DNA from: Clostridium_B lapidicellarium | GTDB taxonomy: Bacteria > Bacillota > Clostridia > Clostridiales > Clostridiaceae | Assembly (NCBI RefSeq): GCF_041224415.1 | Contig: NZ_JBGFFE010000015.1 | Location: 12,608-76,607, forward strand | DNA: 64,000 bases | Direction: 5' to 3' | Shown: positions 17,116 to 26,044 of the stretch, in pieces | Layout: each line of letters starts with the position of its first letter | How positions within the stretch are numbered: the first letter of the stretch is position 1 | Notes under the pieces: model-generated | Told to the model about the DNA's origin: nothing | Database searches by the model: none | What the model saw: the letters and a program-made list of their open reading frames with translations, nothing else | Made by a program: the position numbers and the translations under genes

Positions 17116-17233
17116 TTTAATTTGTATGTCATTTTTTATCGTGTTTTTTAAATAAACTGTATTTTATAAGTTTATTTTAATATTCACTACAAAATAGTTT
17201 ATAATTGATACTGAAAGGAGATTGAATTATAGT

Positions 17234-17749
17234 ATGATAAGAAGATTTAAAAATTATGTACCAGAAATAAATAAAAATTGTTTTATAGCTGACAGTGCAG
17301 AAATTATAGGAAAAGTTAAAATCTACGAAAAAGCCAATATATGGTTTGGAGCTGTATTGAGGGGGGACGTAAATTACATATATGTGGGAAAGGGAAGCAA
17401 TGTACAGGATAATTGTACCCTTCATACCAGCAGCGGAATGAATCCGGTAGAAATAGAAGAATATGTAACCGTAGGGCATAATGCTATAATACATGGCGCC
17501 AAAGTCGGAAGGTATTCTTTAATTGGAATGGGTTCTATAATATTGGATAATGCTGAAATTGGCGAATATACCATTATAGGGGCAGGCAGCCTTGTAACTA
17601 AAAATAAAAAGATACCTTCTGGAGTTATGTGTATGGGATCACCTGCGAGAGTTGTAAGAGAACTTACAGAGGAGGAAAAAGAATCTCTCAGGAATTCGGC
17701 AAAGGGGTATATTACAAAATCTGAAATTTACAAACACTTTGGCTGTTAA
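17234..17749 (+). CDS. Gamma-carbonic anhydrase family protein (left-handed beta-helix)
   Basis: A 171-residue hexapeptide-repeat protein of the YrdA/CaiE/gamma-CA family. Hexapeptide turns run from about residue 15 to 145 (IWFGAVLRGD, NVQDNCTLHTS, VGHNAIIHGAKVG, MGSIILDNAEIG, MGSPARVVREL). The three zinc-ligand histidines are present: one in LHTS and two in GHNAIIHG. It may hydrate CO2, but many members have other or unknown roles. ATG at 17234 is used because the TTG at 17222 abuts AAAGGAGA. Confidence 0.88.
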   Translation: MIRRFKNYVPEINKNCFIADSAEIIGKVKIYEKANIWFGAVLRGDVNYIYVGKGSNVQDNCTLHTSSGMNPVEIEEYVTVGHNAIIHGAKVGRYSLIGMGSIILDNAEIGEYTIIGAGSLVTKNKKIPSGVMCMGSPARVVRELTEEEKESLRNSAKGYITKSEIYKHFGC

Positions 17750-17816
17750 AATATATATCACCTATTTTATAAGTTAAGTATAAAATATAGTGTTAATAAT
17801 ATTTGGAGATTGTAAA

Positions 17817-19088
17817 ATGCCTATTTTTAAATTAGGTTCATCTGGTAATCAGGTAATGCAGATTCAGGCGGTTTTAAGTAAAATAGGTTATTATCACGGT
17901 CCTGTAGATGGAATATTTGGTGTGCAGACTGAAGAGGCGGTTGAAAATTTTCAAAGGAACAATGGATTGATATCGGATGGTATAATAGGGCCGGATACTT
18001 ATAGGGTGCTCCAAAGCTTCATGTTGGGTTATGATGAATATGTCATAAGATCAGGTGATACACTGTACAGCATAGCTGAGAAGTATGGGACTCAAGTTTA
18101 TAAAATAATAACGGCCAATCCTTCCGTAGAGCCTTTGGGTCTAATTCCGGGGAATACAATTAAAGTACCTTACAACATAGACGTGGTGGATACAAATATA
18201 AATTATACCTACAGCGTACTTGAGACGGATCTTGCGGGCCTTGAGGCCAGGTATCCATTTATAACTGTAGGAAGTGCCGGTGAGAGTGTACTTGGAAGGC
18301 AGCTTTATTATGTGAAACTCGGGTCAGGAAGCAATCAGGTATCTTATAATGGCTCGCACCATGCTTTGGAATGGATAACTACACCTCTTTTGATGAAATT
18401 TATGGAAAATTTCGCTAAAGCCTATTCGGAAGGTAGAAGTATAAGGGGTTATAATATAGGAGAAATATGGAGGAGAAGCAGTATCTATATAGTTCCCATG
18501 GTAAATCCTGATGGAGTGGAGCTGGTGCTGAATGGGTTAACCAGGAATAATCCCTATTATTATCAGCTCATAGATTGGAATAGAGGAAGTACTGATTTTT
18601 CAAGGAACTGGGAAGCAAACAACAGGGGTGTTGATATAAATCACAATTATAATGCAAACTGGCAGCTTTCAAAAGAAGCTGAACTTTCTTACGGTGTATA
18701 TGGCCCGGGACCCACCAGGTATTCAGGTCCCTATGCTGAATCAGAACCTGAAACCAGAGCCATGGTCAATTTTACGAATAGCCATGATTTCAGAATGGTA
18801 TTGGCCTATCACAGCCAGGGAAAGGTTATTTATTGGCAGTATGATGCCCTGACTCCTCCCGAGTCCAGAAGAATAGCTGAAATATTCTCTCAAGTAAGCG
18901 GGTATGAACTGGCGCAAACCACTGGCATAACATCTTATTCAGGGTATAAAGACTGGTTTATACAGGATCATGGAAAGCCCGGATTCACCATAGAAGTGGG
19001 TAGAGGGGTCAATCCCCTTCCTATAAGTCAGTTTGATGAAATATACAATGATAATGAAGAACTTCTTATTTTGGCTTCAGTTATATAG
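17817..19088 (+). CDS. LysM and peptidoglycan-binding domain M14 peptidase (gamma-D-glutamyl-DAP type)
   Basis: A protein of about 423 residues with three parts. There is a peptidoglycan-binding_1 domain (about 1-70, GSSGNQVMQIQAVL and GVQTEEAVENFQ), a LysM domain (about 75-125, YVIRSGDTLYSIAEKYG) and a zinc carboxypeptidase-like M14 domain (about 135-423). Zinc and catalytic residues can be placed in HALE, RNW/NHNYNA, YHSQG and IEVG. This layout matches gamma-D-glutamyl-meso-diaminopimelate peptidases of spore-formers. No signal peptide is seen, which suits a mother-cell or spore-associated enzyme. The ATG follows TTTGGAGATTG. Confidence 0.88.
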   Translation: MPIFKLGSSGNQVMQIQAVLSKIGYYHGPVDGIFGVQTEEAVENFQRNNGLISDGIIGPDTYRVLQSFMLGYDEYVIRSGDTLYSIAEKYGTQVYKIITANPSVEPLGLIPGNTIKVPYNIDVVDTNINYTYSVLETDLAGLEARYPFITVGSAGESVLGRQLYYVKLGSGSNQVSYNGSHHALEWITTPLLMKFMENFAKAYSEGRSIRGYNIGEIWRRSSIYIVPMVNPDGVELVLNGLTRNNPYYYQLIDWNRGSTDFSRNWEANNRGVDINHNYNANWQLSKEAELSYGVYGPGPTRYSGPYAESEPETRAMVNFTNSHDFRMVLAYHSQGKVIYWQYDALTPPESRRIAEIFSQVSGYELAQTTGITSYSGYKDWFIQDHGKPGFTIEVGRGVNPLPISQFDEIYNDNEELLILASVI

Positions 19089-19134
19089 AAATTTTATATT
19101 ATTGGAAAGTTAGAAGAGGCATATATTTTAAGCT

Positions 19135-19557
19135 CTATTTATAGATGTCTACTAGAAGACCGCTTATATCGTCTATGGTAGCAGCTATGTTTAGATTTTC
19201 CTTTTGGTCATTTAGGAGTGCCTTGGTGAGCTCTTCCAATTTTTTATCTATGGTATCCACGGTTATGAAATATTGTGTCTGCCAAAAGCTTATGTCTTTT
19301 TTTATGTTGTACATGTGTTTTAAGACAGATTCCAGATATTCTTTTATCATTTTTTTGTATAATTTTACATCCGAATAGCATTTCGTTACGGCTAACCTGT
19401 TTCCCCTTTTTTTTATTTTATTAAACATTCCTTTGAGCTGTTCTTCTGATTTTTTTTCCATTTGAGAATTGAAACTTTGGGAAAAATCTTTTTTTATCTT
19501 TATGTTTTTATTATTTGAAGAAGGAGAAGAGGTTCCTCCAATTCTGGGAATTTCCAT
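19135..19557 (-). CDS. YaaR family protein (DUF327)
   Basis: A 140-residue mostly helical protein starting MEIPRIGG with a low-complexity serine/asparagine/lysine stretch. The second half, with VDTIDKKLEELTKALL and ISGLLVDIYK at the end, fits the YaaR/DUF327 family. The role is not known. AGGAGG stands at a good distance before this ATG; the longer frame that begins at 19650 has no such site. It is convergent with the M14 peptidase gene. Confidence 0.75.
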   Translation of the reverse strand: MEIPRIGGTSSPSSNNKNIKIKKDFSQSFNSQMEKKSEEQLKGMFNKIKKRGNRLAVTKCYSDVKLYKKMIKEYLESVLKHMYNIKKDISFWQTQYFITVDTIDKKLEELTKALLNDQKENLNIAATIDDISGLLVDIYK

Positions 19558-19763
19558 AAGATGCCTCCTGTTTTTATTTAAGAAAATTTTCAACTTTTGA
19601 TTCAAAAAAAGCCGTTCATATAGTATAATCTTATCATAACTCTCAACCAATATATAGTTAATTGTGATATATTGTAGAATTTTTATTAAATAGTTATAAT
19701 AAACTATTTAATGTGTATAAGATTACGGTATTTTCAAAAAATAAAAGTTGGGTAGGTGATTTT

Positions 19764-22379
19764 ATGTGGTTTGAAAAAAGCTTGGATGAAATAATCAAAG
19801 AATTCAATACCGACATAGTAAATGGGTTGAGTTCGGAGGAAGCTCTAGCTAGAAAGAATAAGTACGGACCCAATAAATTAGCTGAAAAGAAAAAGAAGTC
19901 AATTTTAAAACTTTTATTTGAACAGATAAATGATGTATTGATATATATATTGCTGGCTGCAGCTGTAATTTCCGCTTTACTTGGAGAGGTAAGCGATGCA
20001 GTTATTATAATGGTTGTAATTGTGCTAAATGCAATAATAGGACTGGTTCAGGAATCAAAAGCTGAGAAGGCGCTGGAATCATTGAAAAAACTTTCCTTTC
20101 CAAAAGCACTTGTGAAAAGAGACGGCCGCATTGTAGAGATATCATCTGAAGATGTAGTAATAGGGGATATAGTGGTTTTGGAAGCAGGTAAATATGTCCC
20201 ATGTGACTTGAGACTGATTGAAACTGCAAATTTGAAAATAGAGGAATCGGCCTTAACCGGTGAATCCGTACCTTCGGAGAAATATGCAGAGAATGTATTA
20301 AAAGGTGAAGATATAGCCCTTGGCGACCAGCAGAATATGGCTTTTATGTCCACCATGGTAACTTATGGAAGAGGAACGGGAGTTGCTGTAGCTGCAAGTA
20401 TGGATACTGAAATAGGGAAAATAGCAAAAATGCTTGACAACGATGAAAAAAACTTGACACCGCTTCAGGTGAAGCTTGCACAGCTTGGTAAAATACTTGG
20501 TTTTGGAGTACTTGTAATATGTGTACTTATGTTCATTGTAGCGGTAATTCAAAAAAGGGATTTATTTGAGATGTTCTTGACGGCTATAAGTTTGGCGGTA
20601 GCCGCTGTTCCGGAAGGATTACCTGCCATGGTCACAATAGTTCTTGCTGTGGGAGTTCAGAGAATGATAAAGAAGAATGCCATAATAAGAAAATTACCTG
20701 CCATAGAAACCCTGGGCTCTGTGAATATAATATGCTCCGATAAGACGGGAACTCTGACCCAGAATAAGATGACCGTGACTAAATTTTATGCTGATGGTAC
20801 CTTGGATAATATTTCAGGGCTGAATATGAAAAACAAAGTGCATTTTGCCCTTGTGGAATACATGATACTGTGCAGTGATGCCACTTATTCTGCAGATTCT
20901 AAAACCGGAGATCCAACTGAAATAGCGCTGCTTGAACTGGGAGCTAAATTTGATTTATATAAGAAAGATGAAGACAGACTTCATGTCCGGGTAAATGAGA
21001 TACCGTTTGATTCAGATAGAAAGCTCATGACAACTTTGAATAGGTTTGACAATAAATACAATGTGATTACAAAAGGTGCTGTGGATAATTTGATTGAGAT
21101 CTGCAGCAGCATATATCTAAATGGCGGTATAGTCCCCTTTAGTGAAGAACTTAAGTTAAAAGTGATGAATGCCTCTGATTCCATGTCAAAGGATGCACTC
21201 AGGGTGCTTGCAGCGGCTTTTAAAAAGGTGGATTCAATTGAAATCGAGATTGATTCCATGGAAAAGAATTTGACTTTTGTTGGCCTTGTGGGGATGATAG
21301 ATCCTCCCAGAGAAAATGTACGGGATTCCATAGAGGAATGCAAGAAGTCCGGTATAAGAACGGTCATGATCACGGGAGATCATAAAAATACAGCTTTTGC
21401 CATAGCAAAGGAGCTTGGAATAGCCAAGGATTTCTCTCAGGTCATGTTGGGGTATGAATTTGACAAACTGCCTGAAAAGGAAGCTGGGAATAGAATCGAT
21501 AACTTGAGGGTATTTGCCAGAGTGTCCCCGGAACACAAAGTAAAAATTGTAAAAACGTTAAAAAAGAAGGGAAATATAGTTTCCATGACTGGGGACGGCG
21601 TAAATGATGCACCTTCCTTAAAAACTGCCGATATAGGTGTAGCCATGGGAATTACAGGAACTGACGTGGCTAAGGATGCTTCTGACATGATACTGACCGA
21701 TGATAATTTTTCAACTATTGTGGAGGCGGTAAAAGAAGGAAGAAATATATATAACAATATAAGAAAATCTATAACATTCCTTCTTTCCTGCAATATAGGG
21801 GAAATAATAGCCCTCTTTATCGGCATAGTGCTTGGGTGGCCTTCTGTACTGAGACCTATCCATCTTTTGTGGGTGAATTTGATAACGGACAGTCTTCCGG
21901 CACTGGCTCTCGGAGTGGATCCTGATGATCCGGATATAATGAAGGAAAAGCCGCGTGATGCAAGAGAAGGGTTGTTTTCAGGAAAAAATGGTGTATTTCT
22001 GATAGGCAATGGTATTTTGATAGGTGTGCTTACATTAAGTGCATTTTATGTGGGAACTAGGATATATCCAAATTCCGTTATGCATGCACAGACTATGTCA
22101 TTTGTAGTTCTCAGTGTGTCCCAGCTGTTTTACACTTTAAGTATGAGGCACAGTGAAAAATCCATATTCCAGATTGGAATTTTCACCAACAGATATCTAA
22201 TTGGAGCCATAATACTTGGAATAGTGCTTCAAAATGTGGTCATTACAGTCCCATTTTTGGCATCTGTATTCAAGGTATTTAGACTTACGCTGAATGACTG
22301 GATGTTTGTAATTTTATTGTCTATTGTACCTCTAGTTGTAAATGAAATTGTCAAAATGCTCTGGAAGCAGAATACTTGA
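19764..22379 (+). CDS. Calcium-transporting P-type ATPase (P2A type)
   Basis: An 871-residue cation-translocating P-type ATPase. The phosphorylation loop CSDKTGTLTQNKMTV has its aspartate at about residue 326, with LTGES in the actuator domain and MTGDGVNDAPSLK in the hinge. Transmembrane segment 4 reads PEGLPAMV and segment 6 NLITDSLPALALG, as in SERCA/PMR1-type calcium pumps rather than heavy-metal pumps. Ten membrane helices are expected. ATG at 19764 has AGGTGA upstream. Manganese transport cannot be excluded. Confidence 0.92.
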   Translation: MWFEKSLDEIIKEFNTDIVNGLSSEEALARKNKYGPNKLAEKKKKSILKLLFEQINDVLIYILLAAAVISALLGEVSDAVIIMVVIVLNAIIGLVQESKAEKALESLKKLSFPKALVKRDGRIVEISSEDVVIGDIVVLEAGKYVPCDLRLIETANLKIEESALTGESVPSEKYAENVLKGEDIALGDQQNMAFMSTMVTYGRGTGVAVAASMDTEIGKIAKMLDNDEKNLTPLQVKLAQLGKILGFGVLVICVLMFIVAVIQKRDLFEMFLTAISLAVAAVPEGLPAMVTIVLAVGVQRMIKKNAIIRKLPAIETLGSVNIICSDKTGTLTQNKMTVTKFYADGTLDNISGLNMKNKVHFALVEYMILCSDATYSADSKTGDPTEIALLELGAKFDLYKKDEDRLHVRVNEIPFDSDRKLMTTLNRFDNKYNVITKGAVDNLIEICSSIYLNGGIVPFSEELKLKVMNASDSMSKDALRVLAAAFKKVDSIEIEIDSMEKNLTFVGLVGMIDPPRENVRDSIEECKKSGIRTVMITGDHKNTAFAIAKELGIAKDFSQVMLGYEFDKLPEKEAGNRIDNLRVFARVSPEHKVKIVKTLKKKGNIVSMTGDGVNDAPSLKTADIGVAMGITGTDVAKDASDMILTDDNFSTIVEAVKEGRNIYNNIRKSITFLLSCNIGEIIALFIGIVLGWPSVLRPIHLLWVNLITDSLPALALGVDPDDPDIMKEKPRDAREGLFSGKNGVFLIGNGILIGVLTLSAFYVGTRIYPNSVMHAQTMSFVVLSVSQLFYTLSMRHSEKSIFQIGIFTNRYLIGAIILGIVLQNVVITVPFLASVFKVFRLTLNDWMFVILLSIVPLVVNEIVKMLWKQNT

Positions 22380-22394
22380 AATTAACTGTGTTTG

Positions 22395-22448
22395 AAAAAG
22401 CTGTATACAATTCTACTTGGAATTACATACAGCTTTTTTAAGATCCTG
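22395..22448. terminator. Bidirectional terminator
   Basis: Inverted repeat AAAAAGCTGTAT / ATACAGCTTTTT (22395-22406 and 22437-22448) with A and T tracts on both flanks, between the convergent calcium-pump and activator genes. Confidence 0.8.
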
Positions 22449-23420
22449 TCAGTGTTGGCTATTTATGATGGGAAATAATTTTTTTAATTTCCTGTAAAGT
22501 GTCATTCTTGGAATTCCCAAGTTTTTTGCTGTTTTTGATTTATTAAAATTATTTTTTATAAGCATGTCCATTATTAATTTGCTTTCGGCTTCATGCATGG
22601 AGCTTTTTAGAAGTTCATTTTTATCATGATGGGTTTTCAACAGGAATTCAGGTAAATCGTCCATAGTTACAACTTTACCTTTGGAGGTTATCATTATTCT
22701 TCCCAATATATTTATTAATTCTCTTATATTACCGGGCCAGTTGTAGTCTGATAATGCTTTTAATATGCCGTCGGGAAAATATTTTTTTATAGAGTATTTC
22801 CTGTAAAACCTATCCTGTAAAGATTTTACTAAAACTGGTATATCATCTTTACGTTCCCTAAGAGGGGGAATTTCTAGGCTTAAAAAATTTAGCCTGTAAT
22901 ATAAATCTCTCCTAAATGTTCCCTGGAGTATCTTTTCCTTTAAATCATAATTGGTGGCGGCTATAACCCTTACATCTATGTTTGTTATTTTATTGCTGCC
23001 TATGCGTTCTATTTCATTTTCCTGTAGAACCTTTAGGAGTTTTGCTTGAAGAATTAATGGCATATCGCCTATTTCATCGAGAAATATAGTTCCACCATCT
23101 GCCAGTTCGAATTTTCCAAGCCTGCCTTCTTTGGAAGCCCCGGTGAAAGCTCCGCTTTCATACCCGAATAATTCGGATTCTGCAAGATTTTCCGGTATTG
23201 CGGCACAATTTAACCTGACAAATGGTTTGAATTTTCTTTTGCTTTTGTTGTGAATAGCATGGGCGAACATTTCTTTGCCGACGCCGCTCTCGCCGCTTAT
23301 GAGTACAGTAAAATCCGTATCTGCAAATTTTCCAGCCATTTTTTTACATCTTTTTCCTTTAACCGAATTTACCAAAATATCATCGAATGTATATTTTGCA
23401 CTGAATGATTTATTGTTCAT
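22449..23420 (-). CDS. Sigma-54-dependent activator, AAA+ and Fis domains only (PspF-like)
   Basis: A 323-residue enhancer-binding protein with no N-terminal sensor domain. The AAA+ module starts at about residue 10 and shows Walker A GESGVGKE, the sigma-54 contact loop GAFTGA, Walker B TIFLDEIGDMP and the RxxLYYRLN region. A Fis-type helix-turn-helix (NFNKSKTAKNLGIPRMTLYRKLKKL) ends it. With no sensor it must be controlled by expression or by a partner, as PspF is. It is divergent from a membrane-protein gene with a -24/-12 promoter, which is the likely target. Large inverted repeats between them are candidate enhancer sites. Confidence 0.92.
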   Translation of the reverse strand: MNNKSFSAKYTFDDILVNSVKGKRCKKMAGKFADTDFTVLISGESGVGKEMFAHAIHNKSKRKFKPFVRLNCAAIPENLAESELFGYESGAFTGASKEGRLGKFELADGGTIFLDEIGDMPLILQAKLLKVLQENEIERIGSNKITNIDVRVIAATNYDLKEKILQGTFRRDLYYRLNFLSLEIPPLRERKDDIPVLVKSLQDRFYRKYSIKKYFPDGILKALSDYNWPGNIRELINILGRIMITSKGKVVTMDDLPEFLLKTHHDKNELLKSSMHEAESKLIMDMLIKNNFNKSKTAKNLGIPRMTLYRKLKKLFPIINSQH

Positions 23421-23449
23421 ATTTGTAATATCACCTTTCGTGGAATTAT

Positions 23450-23495
23450 AAGTGTATCAATATGTTACAAAGAATTGTAACATATTGATACACTT
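23450..23495. promoter_or_regulatory. Perfect 21-base inverted repeat, candidate enhancer site
   Basis: Bases 23450-23470 are exactly complementary to 23475-23495 around AGAA; the half-site reads AAGTGTATCAATATGTTACA. It lies 29 bases upstream of the activator start codon and about 300 bases upstream of the sigma-54 promoter. That suits both autoregulation and enhancer binding. The rest of the 438-base gap is very AT-rich and shows no gene. Confidence 0.6.
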
Positions 23496-23745
23496 GATTT
23501 CAATGTGAAAAATTATGGAAATATGAAAAAATTTGCTGTAGTCAGATAAGAATAATTAATTGATGAATATGCAATTATCATAGTTTAATATTATAAATTG
23601 ATATGAATTAATAGTTGGAAAATTACAATTTTATAAAACGATTTTATAAAAATATATTTTTATATATAAAAGAAATCCTCCGGCATTTTATTGTGTGGAA
23701 ATATTTAATAAATATTATATGAATTATAAAATTCAATATCCCATC

Positions 23746-23776
23746 AGAATAAATTATAAATTTTATAATTTATTCT
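23746..23776. promoter_or_regulatory. 31-base palindrome next to the sigma-54 promoter
   Basis: AGAATAAATTATAAA at 23746-23760 is exactly mirrored at 23762-23776 around one base. It ends 12 bases before the -24 GG. It could be an activator or repressor site, although AT-rich palindromes arise more easily by chance here. Confidence 0.4.
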
Positions 23777-23788
23777 GCACTTTTTATT

Positions 23789-23802
23789 GGCATGATAAAT
23801 GC
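23789..23802 (+). promoter_or_regulatory. Sigma-54 (-24/-12) promoter
   Basis: TTGGCATGATAAATGCTTA has the invariant GG (23789-23790) and GC (23801-23802) exactly ten bases apart. The transcript would begin near 23814, with AAGGAG and the ATG of the membrane protein downstream. The divergent gene encodes a sigma-54 activator. Confidence 0.8.
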
Positions 23803-23858
23803 TTAGTGTAAAAAGCTACCGAAATAATTTTCCGTAATTAAAAAAAGGAGTGAGATTG

Positions 23859-25048
23859 ATGGAACTTTCATCTGTTGAATGTTTTCTGATAGTAATGGCA
23901 TTTTTACTAGTAGGAGAAGTTATATCGGAGAAAACAAAAGCTTATGTTCCTTCGGTATTTATCTCTGCTGTTCTGTTTTTGATAGGGTTTTGGACATTTG
24001 CACCAAAGGATATAGTTGTGAGGGCATCTTTTGGCAAAGAGTTCATACAGATTGCCATGGGCCTTCTTCTTGTACATCTGGGGACCCTTATGAGTTTGAA
24101 GAAATTGATAGCCCAGTGGAAGGCGGTAGTAGTTGCAGTCTGCGGCATATGTGGAATCATAGCTTTAACCATGAGTGTGGGGCTGTTGTTGTTTGACTGG
24201 CATACGGTTATCGCCGCAACACCGCCTCTTACAGGAGGAATAGTAGCGGCACTGCTTATGTCCGAGGGTTTGAAAGCACAGGGCCTTACTACTTTGGCCG
24301 TTCTTCCTATAGCTATGTTTGTAACTCACAGCTTTTTTGGCTATCCCATTACTTCTTGGTGTTTGAAAAGGGAAGGAAGAAGAATTGTGAAGGATTTTAG
24401 GGAAAATGGTCCCGATCCCAAAGTAATTAAAGAGGGAAGCATGTTTAAGGAGGAAAACAACAGGAAAAAACTTATACCTGCGCTTCCTAAGGCTTATCAG
24501 AGCTCTCCAATGATACTGTTTAAAGTGATATTGGTGTCCATGCTTGCGGGGTGGCTGTCTAAATTAACTGGAGGAGCTGTAAATCAGTATGTAATATGCC
24601 TCATACTTGGAGTTGTTTTTTGTGAACTTGGATTTTTGGAAGAGCAGTCCCTTGTCAAGGCAGGGGTATTCAACTGGCTTATATTGGGACTTTTGGCGTA
24701 TGTATTCTCTCAACTGTCCAGTGTTACGCCGTCACAGCTTCTGGGAATAATAGGTCCTATAATTGTGCTTATAATATTGGGAATTCTCGGCATGTTTATA
24801 ATGTCAATGCTTGTGGGAAAGCACTTTGGATTTTCAAAGGAGATGGCTTTTGCCTGTGCACTTACGGCACTTTTTGGATTTCCGGCAGATTATGTTATAA
24901 CAACAGAGGTCTGTAAATCCGTAGGTACTACGGAAGAGGAAAAAATTATCTGGTAGATATATTGCTCCCGAGGATGCTGGTCGGTGGATTTATGACTGTA
25001 TCCATTGCTTCTGTAATCATAGCCAGCATATTCCTTAAGTTGTTATAA
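23859..25048 (+). CDS. Polytopic membrane protein under sigma-54 control, frameshifted near the 3' end
   Basis: I do not recognise the family. About ten hydrophobic segments are visible, with a hydrophilic loop near residues 170-210, which suggests a transporter or permease. The ATG at 23859 follows AAGGAG. The main frame stops at 24954-24956 after EEEKIIW. In the -1 frame, from the run of six A at 24940-24945, coding continues as NYLVDILLPRML and one more membrane helix (GGFMTVSIASVIIASIFLKLL) to a TAA at 25046. The continuation is clearly the missing C-terminus, so there is an indel in the A run, real or a sequencing error, or ribosomal slippage. Confidence 0.7.
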
Positions 25049-25059
25049 ATTATTTGTTG

Positions 25060-25107
25060 GCAGAAAAGCCGTATGCAATCAATTAAAATTGCATACGGCT
25101 TTTCTGC
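25060..25107. terminator. Strong bidirectional terminator
   Basis: A perfect 20-base inverted repeat (25060-25079 and 25088-25107) with an 8-base loop, between the convergent membrane-protein and cvfB genes. It contains an AAAA/TTTT tract within the stem. Confidence 0.75.
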
Positions 25108-25117
25108 GATTCGACGT

Positions 25118-25972
25118 TCATCTTATGAGTTTGGTACCATTTTTATCCTGGTAAATTAGATTCCTTCTCATAAGCCCTCCAAGAGCATTTTTAAAATAAT
25201 TTTTGCTTTCATGGAAAACTTTTTTTATGTCATCGGGGGAACTCTTGTCATTATAGGGCATAAACCCATTATGACATTTTAAATAATCGAGTATTGTATC
25301 TTCCAGGGACAGCCTTTCATATTTTGGAGTTTTCCTGGGGGTAAGTCCTAATTTGCCATCTTCATAGATTTTTTTTACTCTTAAATTCAGTTCGTCACCA
25401 ATTTTGAGCTTTGTAAAATATTCATTGCTTAGTATGACTCCCGTGTATTTTTTGTCCACTACTACCATAGCGCTGTTGTTTGTCTGAAATCCGTAGACAA
25501 TACCTTTTACTTCTGCTCCTATGTGGTACTTTTCGTCTTTATCTTCAACTTCCAGAAGATATCTGCCTATATCTGTGGTTGCGGCTATTCTGCTCGTTTT
25601 ATCAAGGTAGATGTAAAAAGGATAATATTTTCCAACCTCAAGTGTATATTTTTGCTCAGATATTGGAGCCAGTATATCTCTTTCCAGGCCTATATCCACG
25701 AAATATCCAAAGTCTACCCTTGATACCACTTTTAACAGTGCAATTTCACCGACTACCGCGGCAGGGGATTTGAGAGTCGCAATTACCCTGTCCTTTGAAT
25801 CCCTGTATATGAAGGCATTTACCTCATCTCCTATAGAAAGTTCATTTTCCAAGGCGTTTTTGTTTGGAAGAAGTATGTCGTCACTGGTTTTGCCCGTTTT
25901 GGCGTCCAGATAATATCCGAATCCTGTTTTCCGGACAATCTTTAAAAGATTGAATTTCCCTATAAGTATCAT
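25118..25972 (-). CDS. cvfB: CvfB family S1-type RNA-binding protein
   Basis: A 284-residue protein with S1-like OB folds in its first 210 residues (VRKTGFGYYLD, VVSRVDFGYFVDIGLE, VGKYYPFYIYLD, IGDELNLRVKKIYEDGKLGLTP) and a C-terminal winged helix containing ALGGLMRRNLI. This is the CvfB/YitL layout. Members bind RNA and affect expression of various genes in Firmicutes; the targets here are unknown. AGGAGTG precedes the ATG. It shares a terminator with the upstream convergent gene. Confidence 0.9.
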   Translation of the reverse strand: MILIGKFNLLKIVRKTGFGYYLDAKTGKTSDDILLPNKNALENELSIGDEVNAFIYRDSKDRVIATLKSPAAVVGEIALLKVVSRVDFGYFVDIGLERDILAPISEQKYTLEVGKYYPFYIYLDKTSRIAATTDIGRYLLEVEDKDEKYHIGAEVKGIVYGFQTNNSAMVVVDKKYTGVILSNEYFTKLKIGDELNLRVKKIYEDGKLGLTPRKTPKYERLSLEDTILDYLKCHNGFMPYNDKSSPDDIKKVFHESKNYFKNALGGLMRRNLIYQDKNGTKLIR

Positions 25973-26044
25973 ATGTGTTTCACTCCTAACTTTTTAAAAG
26001 CCCAAAGCTTATTATATACTATTGCAAAAATTTACACCAGAAGA

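Noticed and set aside
16974..17233. Cobalamin riboswitch before nrdJ
   Set aside because: The gap is AT-rich and explained by a promoter and NrdR-like boxes; no B12-box sequence was seen.
21437..22009. 190-codon minus-strand frame
   Set aside because: Antisense to conserved parts of the calcium pump; no domain and no ribosome site seen.
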